NCBI GenBank assembly: GCA_023634235.1
Contig: JAMKCF010000013.1
Coordinates: 16,493,705 to 16,557,704 of the forward strand
Direction: 5' to 3'
From: Pisaster brevispinus
Lineage: Eukaryota > Echinodermata > Asteroidea > Forcipulatida > Asteriidae
Length of the DNA stretch: 64,000 bases
The notes under the pieces were generated by a model that worked only from the letters and a program-made list of their open reading frames with translations, made no database searches and was not told the origin of the DNA. Both the position numbers and the translations under genes were made by a program. Of this stretch, positions 11,735 to 21,724 are shown piece after piece (position 1 is the stretch's first letter; each line of letters opens with the position of its first letter).

Positions 11735-12000
11735 CAAGGCTGAGGCTGGATAGCAATAATCATTACTTATGACTTCAACCAAACTGAGGCTGGAAGGCAA
11801 TAGTCACTACTTAAGACTTCAACCAAAGTGAGACCGGAAGGCACAAGTTATTACTTATGACTTCAAACCAAACTGAGGCTGGATAGCAATAATCATTACT
11901 TAAGACTTCATCCAAACTGAGGCTGGATGGCAATAGTCATCACTTATGACTTCAATTAAACTGAGGCTTGAGGCACTACTGTTTACTTATGACTTCAATC
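11735..12000. repeat. Tandem array, 44-bp unit, 6 copies
   Basis: Six imperfect units, each with TGAGGCTGGA, then CAATARTCAT, then a TTATGACTTCAA-type end. The TGAG/TGAGG landmarks fall at 11741, 11785, 11829, 11874, 11918 and 11962, giving a period of 44 (once 45) bp. The last unit is the most diverged. A minisatellite with no coding meaning apparent. Confidence 0.9.
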
Positions 12001-13200
12001 AGGACGGGTGGGAGTATTCACATGTCCTCATTGAACTGGTGTAATTTTAAGACCTTGTAAAAACAAGGAAGAAGTAGTTTTTCTGATTTAAAACACCGGG
12101 AAGTTCAGGAGGTTCAGTGCAAAGGGTCAGTTATTTCAGGCTCTGCCAAATGATAGCTCTGTGATGTGTGATAAATGGCTACGTCTTTTGTTTTGTGTTG
12201 CTTTGGCCTAAAGAAATTAGGACGATCACGCGGATGGTCAATTCTTGAAGCTCATTCAAAACAATGGCTGGATGAATCTTGTTGTTCACTGTGGCACTTA
12301 GTCGGTAAACTCATTCTGAAAAGATATTGCATTATGAAAGGAACAAAGGTGCCATATGTTAACTTACCAATACTCTGTTCAGGTTATTGCAGTCTCTGGG
12401 AACTACAAGGAAAGTTTGGTTTTTTTTTTTAAATCTGCAAGTCTATCTTTAAAATTGAGAGTATTTTATTAAGAGTTTGTTCTCATGGTACTGTGAACAA
12501 AGATGGTGATTGCCTGTTTAAGCTACTTCCCTTTTCCCCGGTATCCATCCATTCCATGGTTTCCATGCCCTAGAAATAAAACCCTATATATGGATGATGC
12601 CAGCAACACCTCGACCATCCAAACGTGATAAATGAAAATTGATTGCTCCCAGAGAAGAGGGAATAATTCTGTGTCGCACATCCCCGGAGGGTTTATGTTG
12701 CGTGTCTGGGACTGGACCTACCCTCACTCCCTATGCAGATCGCTATCGGCTACCAATCAACACACAACTTATAATTATAGTGAGGGATTGCTCATGCAAT
12801 ATGTAGCAGTCTCCTCTCCCCCTCTCCCCACTCTATCTCTCTCTCTACCAGACCCCCAGGAGGAATTTGGGGCACACCCCCCTGGGGAACCACCTGCCAA
12901 TCATTATGACAGGTGCCCTACCCCCTAGGGATTCATTTGCATATTTTTTTCTTAAAGTGGGGCAGGCAAGCCCCGTTTTTCAGCGTTGGTTGTTTTCCTT
13001 CCCTGGGCATGTGTGGGGGCCCACAGATTAATTCAAAAATTACAATGCATTCATTGACCCTTTTGCTCTTTCAGTAAATGAAATACAATTTGATAGCCGA
13101 TTCCTCGGTCTGCAATGTAATATTACAAATTTTAAAATTCCTGGAAAATGTTTGAAATGTGTAATGAAGAAGAGCTTCACCAGATGGTTGTTGGGTGGCT
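12001..13200. other. Unique sequence
   Basis: Includes a CT-rich stretch (about 12815-12850) and a GC-richer part at 12640-12960. No gene or repeat family recognised. Open frames of up to 98 codons here have no family features. Confidence 0.4.
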
Positions 13201-13201
13201 G

Positions 13202-13264
13202 TTTCAAAGGGAAGGTGCGACATTTCAAAGGGAAGGTGCAACCTTTCCAAGGGAAGGTACAACA
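13202..13264. repeat. Tandem repeat, 21-bp unit x3
   Basis: Three units of the form TTTCAAAGGGAAGGTGCRAC. The third has diverged (TTTCCAAGGGAAGGTACAAC). Confidence 0.9.
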
Positions 13265-13481
13265 TTTATGCCTGTTAACATTTCACATGATCGTCTGATT
13301 TTGTAGAATAACTTTCTTACACCCTTGAGCAAAGTTTTCAGCACGGCACACACACTTCTAATATTGAATAGAGAAATTTCATTGGACAAGAACCAGTGAC
13401 AAAACAATACTTCCTGTGTCACCCCTGGATGACAAGCCAAAATGAAGTTTTGTTTTCCAGGAACAACCCTCCCCCTTTTAT

Positions 13482-13845
13482 GGGCAGGGCGTACCTTTGG
13501 TAATTTTCAAAGACAAATATCCTCACTTGGTGTATCCCAACATACGCATAATATAACAAACCTTCATGTGACATTTGGGCTAAATTGGTCGTCAAAGTTG
13601 CAAGAAAATAGTGAAAGAAAAACACCCTTGTTGCGTAGAACTGTGCTTTCGGATGCCTGAGAAAGGCTTCATGCCTTTCTCAGATTCAAATGTTAGGGTT
13701 AAAAAATTACCTTTTTCTCTAAAATTACATTACTTCAAAGATGGTTGTTTCTAATAATATCAACAGCTCTTAGGTGCTCTTTACCAAGCAAACTTGCATG
13801 CTAATTAATGTTTGGCGTAATTACCAAAGGTATAACCCTCCTGAG
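13482..13845. mobile_element. TIR MITE family B, copy 1
   Basis: About 364 bp. The left end is GGGCAGGGCGTACCTTTGGT and the right end ACCAAAGGTATAACCCTCCT. The centre is a hairpin at 13658-13684 (CTGAGAAAGGC, 5-nt loop, complement). Copies occur at 19732-20080 and, rearranged, at 36551-37030. It directly abuts family C copy 2. No coding capacity. Confidence 0.85.
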
Positions 13846-13846
13846 A

Positions 13847-13978
13847 ACGTACAAGTCTCTCGTGTATTCGATTATTTTTTGGTCCCACGCACATAATTGC
13901 ATTAGAATTTGAAGGAAACAAACTCGTGCATTTGAACAGGTCCCAATGTTCGAATGCGTGTGAGATTTACACAGTATT
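13847..13978. mobile_element. TIR element family C, copy 2 (uninterrupted)
   Basis: Foldback of about 130 bp. The left arm is GTACAAGTCTCTCGTGTATT...GGTCCCA. The right arm reads AGGTCCCAATGTTCGAATGC followed by GTGTGAGATTTACAC, complementary to it. The middle is GAAGGAAACAAACTCGTGCA. It serves as the empty-site reference for the C copies that carry B or B' inserts. Confidence 0.7.
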
Positions 13979-13999
13979 GTCCTTTGTACAACCCTGTAT

Positions 14000-14722
14000 A
14001 CAAGAAGGAACTGGGGGAGATTGATCTTGCTGGACCTATAATGCTAGCAAATGGACATTTTGAACAGTTAAGTTAAGATTTCTGGTCATTTTAGGCCTAT
14101 TGCCCGCTGTTTGTTTTCTGTCTTATAAATGTTTTTGCATATGTGTTTTTTCAAATGTTTGTATGTTTTGTTATAATTAAAAACAGGTTTCTTTATGACA
14201 CTATTACTATTCTTAAGTTATTCGGTATTATAAACACATTCAAACATTAACATACCAAAGAAAAAAAGGGGAAAAAAAGCCAGAGGCATCATGCCCGGAA
14301 TTTAAAAAGTTCACTTAAAACCTGTGACCCAAAGGCCGCCTTCGATTCCAGTACCTCATACATTGACACGATTTTTAAAATTCTTGAAAATGTAATTCAC
14401 TGGTAGCATATGTTTCCCATCATTATCTTGGAAGAAATGTTCAGCCTATGGGAAGAAGAAGAAGAAAAAGGAACGCTGTTCCTACTGCATTTTGAAAAAT
14501 TTGTTTATACTATTTCTGCTTCAAAGGGACATAATTTCATTTGCCACAATTTCTTCTCCTTACACAAACAGTCCTGTTTGCTCTGCTTCTAACCATTATA
14601 GATATGTTTTTATCAACACTATTCACTGAATAAACTCCCATCGCGTTTTCTCTGATCCATCTGAATTCCCTTAACGGTTAGAATCAAACTACAACTTGAC
14701 AAATTACTGACTATCTCCCCCT
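14000..14722. other. Mostly unique sequence
   Basis: Contains the weak exon candidate at 14362-14445 and otherwise A+T-rich DNA with homopolymer runs. No repeat family assigned. Confidence 0.4.
14362..14445 (-). CDS. Possible small exon, unidentified
   Basis: On the minus strand a long C/T tract (TTTTTCTTCTTCTTCTTCCC then ATAG) precedes an 84-nt open stretch beginning AEHFFQDNDGKHMLPVNYIF. It ends before a possible GTATGA donor, with an in-frame stop two codons further on. No family recognised. The purine-rich microsatellite that makes the acceptor is a common source of false positives. Confidence 0.15.
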
Positions 14723-14779
14723 GTGGGTTCCCCCAAAGCTATAATGTGCAAGTTAAATTTATACCTTAAAAAAATCAGA

Positions 14780-14995
14780 GACTGTTTTGTCTGGCGCGCG
14801 CGCACACACACAACCTTACGGATCCGGTTTGTGGGGTACTGCTATTGTTGTTCTTTTGTTCCCTTTTCTAAAGAATTCCCTTGTGGGGCCCTATTGTTCC
14901 TATTGAAATTGCCTTGTGGGGTCCATTGTTCCATTGTTAAAAGTACCCCATAAGTTGGCATGTGTAAGGGCACACACACTTACCACGGACACAAA
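14780..14995. repeat. CA- and GGGGTCC-rich repeat region
   Basis: It starts with an alternating GC/CA tract (CGCGCGCGCACACACACA). Repeated segments of the form TTGTGGGG(T/C)C followed by TATTGTTC come next, and it ends GGGCACACACAC. It resembles 8200-8690, and the two may be copies of one degenerate element. Confidence 0.45.
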
Positions 14996-15533
14996 ACCCT
15001 TCCATAATGATTGCGTGTAATGGCCAGCAGGCTATAGCCCCCTTTTTAGAAAATTGGAAAGAGAAAATATTCACCTTTCTCCAGTCTCCATGCAATAAAT
15101 AGTTAGGAGTCTGTGCCCTGCAACGTTATTGAATGGCAGTCATAAGATTACCCGAGTGCCCCAGGATTGAAAATGCGCAACTGAAATAAATAATGATAAT
15201 AACACCAAAACACTTTAGTTTAAAGATACAGTGTAGAATTATGCTACATCTAGAACACCTACCAGTGGTGTTTGTTAAACGCTGACAGATGTTAACCGAA
15301 TCTTTATCCATGAATCAAATTGTTTTCTCATGAAGGAAACAGCATCTTAAAGTTAGTGTCATACTTTGGTAATGACCCCCAAAAAAGGGTGTAATTTATA
15401 TCCATACTTGTAATAGATATGGTAATGGTGGCAAGCATCCTGCGAAATGGTTTCGTCTGAAATGCCCACGCTGATTAGAAATCAATAAAGGTATGTCAGA
15501 AATTTCTATCTCGAAAATTGGAGATTCAGATTT
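14996..15533. other. Unique sequence
   Basis: Nothing recognised beyond a possible degenerate left half of family D copy 2 near its right end. Confidence 0.4.
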
Positions 15534-15770
15534 CAGTGGTGCCCGTTTGTGAAAGCTGTGGCCAGAGATGCAGTTGGTACCTGAATAACCTCACTAAACG
15601 CGGATGGGTTCGACATTCTTGATGAAAATACCGTGACAGTTTTTTTGATGTTTTCTCAACAAGTATACATTGTATTCATCTGAAACTTTCACATGTGACT
15701 TATTCTGTATCTTTCTTGACAATTTGGTCTATAAATCAGCATTACATTAACAAAAACCAACATATGTCCA
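15534..15770. mobile_element. Family D element, copy 2 (partial)
   Basis: Closely matches the right half of D copy 1. Shared landmarks include GCCAGAGATGC, TTGGTACC, AACCTCACT, CGGATGG or TGGATGG, GTGACAG, CTGAAACTTTC and TGTATCTTTCTTGA. The left half with the palindrome is missing or unrecognisable. Confidence 0.75.
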
Positions 15771-16022
15771 TGTCTTTAATTTAAAAGGGCCATATGTTCT
15801 TTGTTAAATGGTTTTCAAAAATCCAACCAATGAAAACTATTGAAACCAATTTTCTGACTATCACCATGTTGTAGAGGAAAAACTAAAAAAGGTTCAGCCA
15901 ACTTCAATCACCGACAGTTTCTTCCATATTATGATTGATTAGGGCCTATGTACTTGTGAAAAAATATAGTTAAATCTAACCAACCCAAGTGACTTATTTT
16001 GAAAATGCAAAAGAAAAACTTG
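15771..16022. other. Unique sequence
   Basis: No feature recognised. Confidence 0.4.
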
Positions 16023-16062
16023 TCTAATGGCCTCACATCTTGGCCCTAGCAGAATCTTTCTC
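16023..16062 (+). repeat. Solitary end related to the satellite foldback
   Basis: It reads TCTAATGGCCTCACATCTTG followed by GCCCTAGCAGAATCTTTCTC. This is a diverged relative of the left end of the 16553 element (TTAGTGGCCTGACGTTTGGA, then CCCCAGCAGAGTCTTTCT). It lies about 500 bp upstream of that element and has no array. Confidence 0.65.
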
Positions 16063-16126
16063 AAACGCTGTGTTAATATACTTATTTTATATAAGAAGCA
16101 TCCAATTATTTAACTGCATACATGGC

Positions 16127-16450
16127 ATGTAACCTTTGTTTACAAATAGAGTGGCCTGTAAATTCTAGGGCCTTTCTGGCTGGCAAGATACTACACTGGT
16201 CATATGGGAAATTTTACAATTGTGTTAAAATGTCCCCATAAATTTAGGAGTTACAAAAGTAACAGCTGAACAAGTTTTGAGATGTGCCTCTTTCTTCTTG
16301 AGACAAGTTGATACAAATCAGACAGTGCAACCTCCATAAAGTATAAGATTTAATGTTCACTTCCAGTGGGCTACGTACAAATCGTGCCTGCAGGAAGTCC
16401 AGGCTCTGTAGCTCTTTTGTAAACATGTGATGTCACAGGTTACATGGTCT
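16127..16450. mobile_element. TIR element family G, copy 1
   Basis: The left end CATGTAACCTTTGTTTACAA is complementary to a right end reading GTAAACATGTGATGTCACAG then GTTACATGG. The body matches 37766-38060 (shared TTTCTGGC, GGCAAGATACTA, CATATGGGA, GAGATGTGCC, CCAGACAGTGCAA or TCAGACAGTGCAA). No coding capacity. Confidence 0.75.
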
Positions 16451-16552
16451 ATCTACTATACTGGATATAGTATTAGGTTTTGAGAAAATGGAATTAGCTG
16501 TTGCAAACTGCTCACCAACCAAAAGGACCTGTGGTATAAATGCAAACTAAAT

Positions 16553-17345
16553 TTAGTGGCCTGACGTTTGGACCCCAGCAGAGTCTTTCTAGGGAAAGAC
16601 TGGACCCTAGCAGAGTCTTTCTTAAGACTACTCGACCCTAGTAGTCTTTCTTAAGACTATCCTCGACCCTAGCAGAGTCTTTCTCGCTAAAGACTCGACC
16701 CTATCAGTCTTTCTCAAGAAAGACTCGACCCTAGCAGAGTCTTTCTCGTGAAAGACTCCACCCTAGCAGAGTCTTTCTCGAGAAAGACTCGACCCTAGCA
16801 GAGTCTTTCTCGCTAAAGACTCGACCCTATCAGTCTTTCTCAAGAAAGACTCGACCCTAGCAGAGTCTTTCTCGTGAAAGACTCCACCTATCAGTCTTTC
16901 TCAAGAAAGACTCGACCCTAGCAGAGTCTTTCTCGTGAAAGACTCGACCCTAGCAGAGTCTTTCTCGAGAAAGACTCGACCCTAGCAGAGTCTTTCTCGA
17001 GAAAGACTCGACCCTAGCAGAGTCTTTCTCGTGAAAGACTCCACCCTATAGCAGTCTTTCTTGCGAAAGATTCCACCTAAGCAGTCATTATCCTCGACCC
17101 TAGCAGAGTCTTTCTCGAGAAAGACTCGACCCTAGCAGAGTCTTTCTCGAAAAAGACTCGACCCTAGCAGAGTCTTTCTCGAGAAAGACTCGACCCTAGC
17201 AGAGTCTTTCTCGAGAAAGACTCGACCCTAGCAGAGTCTTTCTCGCGAAAGACTCCACCCTATAGCAGTCTTTCTTGCGAAAGATTCGACCTAAGCAGTC
17301 TTTTTTGAGAAAGACTCTGCTAGGGTCGAAACGTCAGGCCACTAA
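16553..17345. mobile_element. Foldback element enclosing a 32-bp satellite array
   Basis: The left end TTAGTGGCCTGACGTTTGGA...CAGCAGAGTCT and the right end AGACTCTGCTAGGGTCGAAA...CGTCAGGCCACTAA are inverted repeats. Everything between them (16571-17317) is a satellite array. The unit orientation flips only at the last palindrome, so the right end is an inverted unit. No frame or other internal sequence exists. Foldback elements with internal tandem repeats are known in other animals; this family is unnamed to me. Confidence 0.85.
16571..17317. repeat. Satellite array, 32-bp palindromic unit, 24 copies
   Basis: The consensus unit is GACCCTAGCA followed by a 22-bp palindrome (GAGTCTTTCTC joined to GAGAAAGACTC, with CTCGAG at the centre). 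I count 24 units. Most are 32 bp; variants of 30 bp lack GAG, and shorter ones occur near 16625-16660 and 17072-17094. Centres vary (CGAG, CGTG, CGCT, CAAG, CGCG). Units 4-6 (from 16665) and 8-10 (from 16791) are identical in order, a 126-bp higher-order period. Units 15-17 and 22-24 also resemble each other. Confidence 0.95.
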
Positions 17346-18890
17346 CTTTTTTTAGTATTATATTTTGTAATGCTGTTTCTTGGCTTACATGTAATATTTT
17401 TAGTCCGCTGAACAAACATGCTTTTTGAGGGGAGATAGCAAATGCTTTTTAGGCCCCAAGTATTACGAAACATGAGACTTATCATTAGAGAGATTTTCCT
17501 TTCTGGATACAGGCATATCCATGTCATTCAATTATTAGAGATTAGGGTTTCATTTCAAACCCAGCAGAAGCATAATCTATCACAGGTCGTTCAGAAAGAT
17601 AGATTTCCTGATCCACGGTCTTCCACCATTGATCTAGGGGGCAAGAGGTCATAGAGCTCAGTTGAATCTGATCCCCTCTCGCTTAGATCATCTATCCGTC
17701 ACATTATAAAAAGGTTGGAGAAAACCCACGGTTTTTTTTTAGGCCAAGTGAAGCCAAATTAATTACAGAACCACTTTGTGGGCTTCCAGCAGATGGAGAG
17801 TAAGAAATTCTCGTGTTTTCCACTGACCTGTCTGTCATCATAGACTGGTGGTAATTTTAAGACTTGAAGTCAATCAAATTTTCTGAGACTTCTTATTTTT
17901 CCAGGCGTTTTCCCCTCTTCAAAGAATTGACCCTATACGAGACTGTTTGCTGTACTTTGCAATGTCAGAAAAAAAGCGAAGAGTTTGCTCTTCTCTTGAT
18001 GTGTTGAAGACTAAAGATACATTTCCATTTAAAAAAAAAAAGTCCGAATTATTGTGTGGAGTTGATTTTTTTTTTTGGGGGGGGGGTGTTTTTTTTTTTT
18101 AGGGACAGCACAACATTTGTTAGAGTATTTGTTCCTTCCTCTAGTTTCCAAATTGTAAAACTGACTTATTAAAATTACATCTCCGTGGTTTCCTCTTTTT
18201 AGTTCCAATGTTTCAGATAATACAGTCAATGATTGGAATTTCTTTCTCTTGTACCCTCGTTCTGATGGCCATAAATTTAGACAGCCAACAAGCCCACACC
18301 CGTCATCTAAGCCAACAGTAAGGGGAAGAAACCATCCATGAGAATTGTGGAATATTAATATTGCATCTGCTTTATTCTACATATCATAGGAGATGACACG
18401 CTTGCTCATCTCCTTCTTCAAATATGACATTCTTTCCTCTTGCCGTCCGCTGCTATTTGCACACTTCTCAAGATTTTTGCCTGATATTTACTCAAAAATT
18501 GTTAGTTTTTAATTGTGTCTTCAGGTAAGAACGTTCTTGTATGCAAGGACACTTGCCTGCAGAAGTTTTTAATAATTGTCATTGAGGTTATCTGGACCGA
18601 TAATCCTGACGTTTTTTCCACGACCGTCTCTTTTTATTAATAAAATAAATACAAAGGTTGTTCACTTGATGTCAAGTTGAGAGGAGCATCTAAGCACAAG
18701 GATCTTGTTAACTTGCATCACAAAATAATCACTAACATTAAAGTGTCCTCGTTGTAAGACAAATACATGACGTCCATGAATTTTGTGCACACTTGCGACT
18801 AACTGGTCCACATAGTCCCAAAACTTCCTACTATTCTATCGATCCTCTGATAAATTCTTTAATTTTCTGTTGGATCTTTGTTGTTGTTAT
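17346..18890. other. Unique sequence
   Basis: A+T-rich, with a T-tract/G-tract/T-tract at 18066-18100. No repeat family or exon candidate recognised. Confidence 0.4.
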
Positions 18891-18893
18891 ATA

Positions 18894-18935
18894 GACTGCG
18901 CAAGTCTCGCGCGTATTCAAACATTAGGACCCGTT
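18894..18935. mobile_element. Family C arm, copy 4 (left arm only)
   Basis: It reads GACTGCGCAAGTCTCGCGCG then TATTCAAACATTAGGACCCG, matching the C arm. It is followed directly by a B' element. The opposite C arm is not found, so the nest is truncated on the right. Confidence 0.65.
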
Positions 18936-19187
18936 TAAAGGGACACGTTGCCCTGGATTGGGCGATTTGGGCTATAAAAAGCATTTGTTATGAAATGAAT
19001 TGAAATTAATATGGTTGGAAAGATGTTTTAAAACTAGAATACAATGATCCACACAATGGGCCATATATTTGTGTGGTTTTCCTTATACTTCGTGAACTAA
19101 CACGGTCCGCCATTTTGTGAAGTCAAATTTTTGACTCCACAAAATGGCAGACGGTGTAAGTTGACAAAGTAAAAGAAAAACCGCAGC
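18936..19187. mobile_element. Foldback MITE family B', copy 2 (right arm truncated)
   Basis: It starts AAAGGGACACGTTGCCCTGG and continues as B' copy 1. The centre (19101-19155) is a long hairpin whose arms both spell CCATTTTGTG and AGTCAAA in opposite orientation. After GACAAAGTAAAAGAAAAACC the right arm is lost. Confidence 0.75.
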
Positions 19188-19189
19188 TA

Positions 19190-19664
19190 ATTAGCTCAAA
19201 TTCAAATAAGAACAGGAGATCAACAAATCACTGCACAACAAAATCACTGCACACAACTGATTAGATCAACTCAAACAAGAACAAATCATTCAGAAAATAA
19301 AATCAGGCAGCCAACTGTTTTCTGAAAACAACCTTGTGTACCTTCACCTTGTGAAATATTTACCGTTAGTTTTTCTGATGGTCCTTGAAAATATTTTGAA
19401 GACACGAACGAAAAATAGGCCTACAATTTTCCCATACTGATATTATATCATTCCTTTAAGTTCAAGATAAAAGGAAACAGCAGGTATTTTAATTGTTTGG
19501 GATATCATAAACTATATCAAAGAATACAAAATAGTCAAATTTAAAGTTTTAGTAAAGGGACTGATCAATTAGCAAATACAATCAAATTGGAATAAAATTA
19601 TTAAAACCCATCATAAAACCTGTATACGAATAGTTTGCTCATTAGTGGTGACAATATATAGGCA
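19190..19664. other. Unique sequence
   Basis: A+T-rich, no recognised feature. It begins where B' copy 2 breaks off. Confidence 0.4.
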
Positions 19665-20139
19665 CTGGGCTGTGCAAGTCACGCGTGTATTCGAACGTTA
19701 TAGTGCGCGAGTTTGTTCCTTCGTGCATTACAGGCAGGGTATACTTTTGGTAATTGTCAAAGACCAGTAGGCTATCCTCACTGGGTGTAATCTAAGTTCC
19801 CACTATATGCACAAAATAACAAACATGTGGAAATTTGGGCTCAATTGGTCTGAAGTTGCAAGAAAATAATGAAAGAAAAACACCCTTGTTGCATAGTTTG
19901 TGTGCTTTCATCTCTCAGATTCAAATTTTGGGGTGAAAAATTACCACTTTCTCTAAAACCAAATTCAGAGGGTGTCATTTCTAACAATGTTTTATACAAC
20001 AGCTCTCCAGTGCTCTTTACCAATTAAATTTGTATGTTTCTTAATTTTTTAAGCAATTACCAAAGGTGTACCCTCTCAGCAATAACGAGGGACTAAAGTG
20101 GTCCCTTAGTTTTTGAATACGCGCTAGTTGCACGGCCTA
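19665..20139. mobile_element. TIR element family C, copy 3, with nested B insert
   Basis: The outer left arm GGGCTGTGCAAGTCACGCGT...GTATTCGAACG and outer right arm GAATACGCGCTAGTTGCACG (then GCC) are inverted. Between them sits a complete B MITE. Again the insert lies just after GTGCATTA and before GGTCCC, the same place as in copies 1 and 4. Confidence 0.7.
19732..20080. mobile_element. TIR MITE family B, copy 2
   Basis: The left end is GGCAGGGTATACTTTTGGTA and the right end TTACCAAAGGTGTACCCTCT. The interior matches copy 1 across GAAAGAAAAACACCCTTGTT, CAGATTCAAAT and AACAGCTCTCCAGTGCTCTT. The central hairpin is reduced. Confidence 0.8.
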
Positions 20140-21270
20140 TACTTATGATGCCTTTTTTATAGAGAAGCCTATGTATATACACATTGTAATTATGATCATT
20201 CCAATCAGCTATGAATACTAATTACCAAAGTACGCAGGAGTTTAGCGCACAATCAAAAGGCCAATCTAGTATTTTTCTAGCTGAATCTGGCTTCAACCGA
20301 TTCTGTTGTATCCTCGATGTCCCTAGAGCCGCAGTGTGTGATCAGCAAGTTGAATAGTTTGCCCGTCTTCATCCCTTGGCGAGGTGGGTTTCTTTGTAGA
20401 CGCGACTTGCGTTTTCCCCGGGAACATTAATGAGTGTGAGAGAAATGGAACAGGTAGAAATAACATTTGTTGCTTTGAGAGTGATATCGCCTGCTGAGCT
20501 TGAAAGCCGTCACCCTGATCCACAGAAAGTGTTGATCCTTTATAATTGGTTATGAATAACTAACGAGGTTATGGGAATCTCGCCAAGATCAGTCTGTGAA
20601 AGCTCTTAAGCCTACTGAGTTAGAGGCTCGCAGAGCGGCGTGAAAACATGTCTTACTCTCGTAGTCCGACTTTCCTCTTGCTTGTTATACACGATGATGC
20701 AGAATAAAAAATAAAAATAAAGATGTAAATTGACAAATATCACATGTGGTATAAACTGCAATTTGTCAATGGAGGTTTTGTGATTCACAGCCATCCATGT
20801 GGTTGTGGTTGTATGGTGCCATTGAAATGTTTTCCTCTGTTACGGACCTAAAAGAATTCGCATGGGAAGAATGAACTACTTTATTCTCTTTGGAAATTTA
20901 TATTGATCTTAGGAAGGAAAAAGATAGCTTTTTTTAAAAGCTATAGTGGCTGGCTTGTCATCATCCCCCCCCCCCCTCCCATTATAAACACACTGTATAA
21001 ACATGGAGGAAGAAAATATAGCAACACTCACTGAGTGTATCCCTTCCTTTTATATTTTTCCCCTTTTTTTCTTCATAGTTCTTAAATCGGGACTGTCTAT
21101 TCAGGACCTATATTTATCAGGATTTAGTGAGTTTTTCTGAAGTAGGGCGAGCGATTTCACATCAGGTTTGTGTATATCCTAACTAGGGTAGTTTAAGCAA
21201 CCTGTTGAGCTTAATTAACGGAAATATTATTATTCTTATTAAGGGTGTCCCCGATGGGGATCATTGAAAT
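20140..21270. other. Unique sequence
   Basis: Includes a C12 tract at 20965-20976. No repeat family or gene recognised. Confidence 0.4.
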
Positions 21271-21274
21271 CCTT

Positions 21275-21567
21275 TTTGGGAGGATATGGTTCTGATTATT
21301 AAGTGTGAACGACCCAATTGAGGTATTTAAAAGCCTGTAGATCTCAATAGAGATATATTTTAAGAAGTTTGATCTGATATGTACGTGTAATTGTTTATTT
21401 TTCCTTTCTTTACTCCATTTGAGTATTTTGTCCCTGTTTTGGGGTTGTTTTTTTTTTGCTTGTTTCCATATTTTAATTGTTCTTTTTTTTAACAGGACCA
21501 TGATGTAAAACAGCCTCTGAGCTGGTTTATGTAGTCCTGTATAAATATGTTTAAATAAATAAATAAA
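21275..21567 (+). pseudogene. Truncated non-LTR retrotransposon 3' end (LINE)
   Basis: The plus-strand translation contains stop-interrupted traces resembling the C-terminus of LINE reverse transcriptases, where a W..LP motif is followed by FK..L. Here GGRIW is followed by a stop, then LLSVNDPIEVFKSL. The 3' untranslated part reads GAGCTGGTTTATGTAGTCCT then GTATAAATATGTTTAAATAA and ends in (AATA)n. This order, C-terminal relic then AT-rich UTR then short tandem tail, is typical of LINE 3' ends. Everything upstream is missing. The 187-codon minus-strand frame (21211-21774) is antisense to it. Confidence 0.5.
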
Positions 21568-21578
21568 CCTCATACATG

Positions 21579-21719
21579 TGACGTCATTTGAGAAGGGCGC
21601 CCTCGCCTGGAGGTCAAATGGTTGTTCATTGGCCAAGCATGTGCGCCGCACGTAAACACATGCGCGTTTCCATTGTTTCATCATCGGTTTACCTCCAAGA
21701 TGGCGGTTAGATGACGTCA
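21579..21719. promoter_or_regulatory. Promoter-like module: two CREs and a YY1-type site
   Basis: Two perfect TGACGTCA palindromes (21579-21586 and 21712-21719) flank a CpG-richer stretch. That stretch holds GGGCGCCC, GCGCCGCACG, CATGCGCG and CAAGATGGCGG (21696-21706). The last matches the YY1 core-promoter consensus, plus strand. The two halves are an imperfect inverted repeat (CRE..GGAGGT / ACCTCC..CRE). It starts 12 bp after the LINE tail. It may be a gene promoter or the 5' end of another retroelement; no downstream exon was identified. Confidence 0.4.
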
Positions 21720-21724
21720 ATGCG

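Noticed and set aside
16571..17317. CRISPR-like array
   Set aside because: Direct repeats are contiguous with no unique spacers and the composition is animal-like. It is a satellite.
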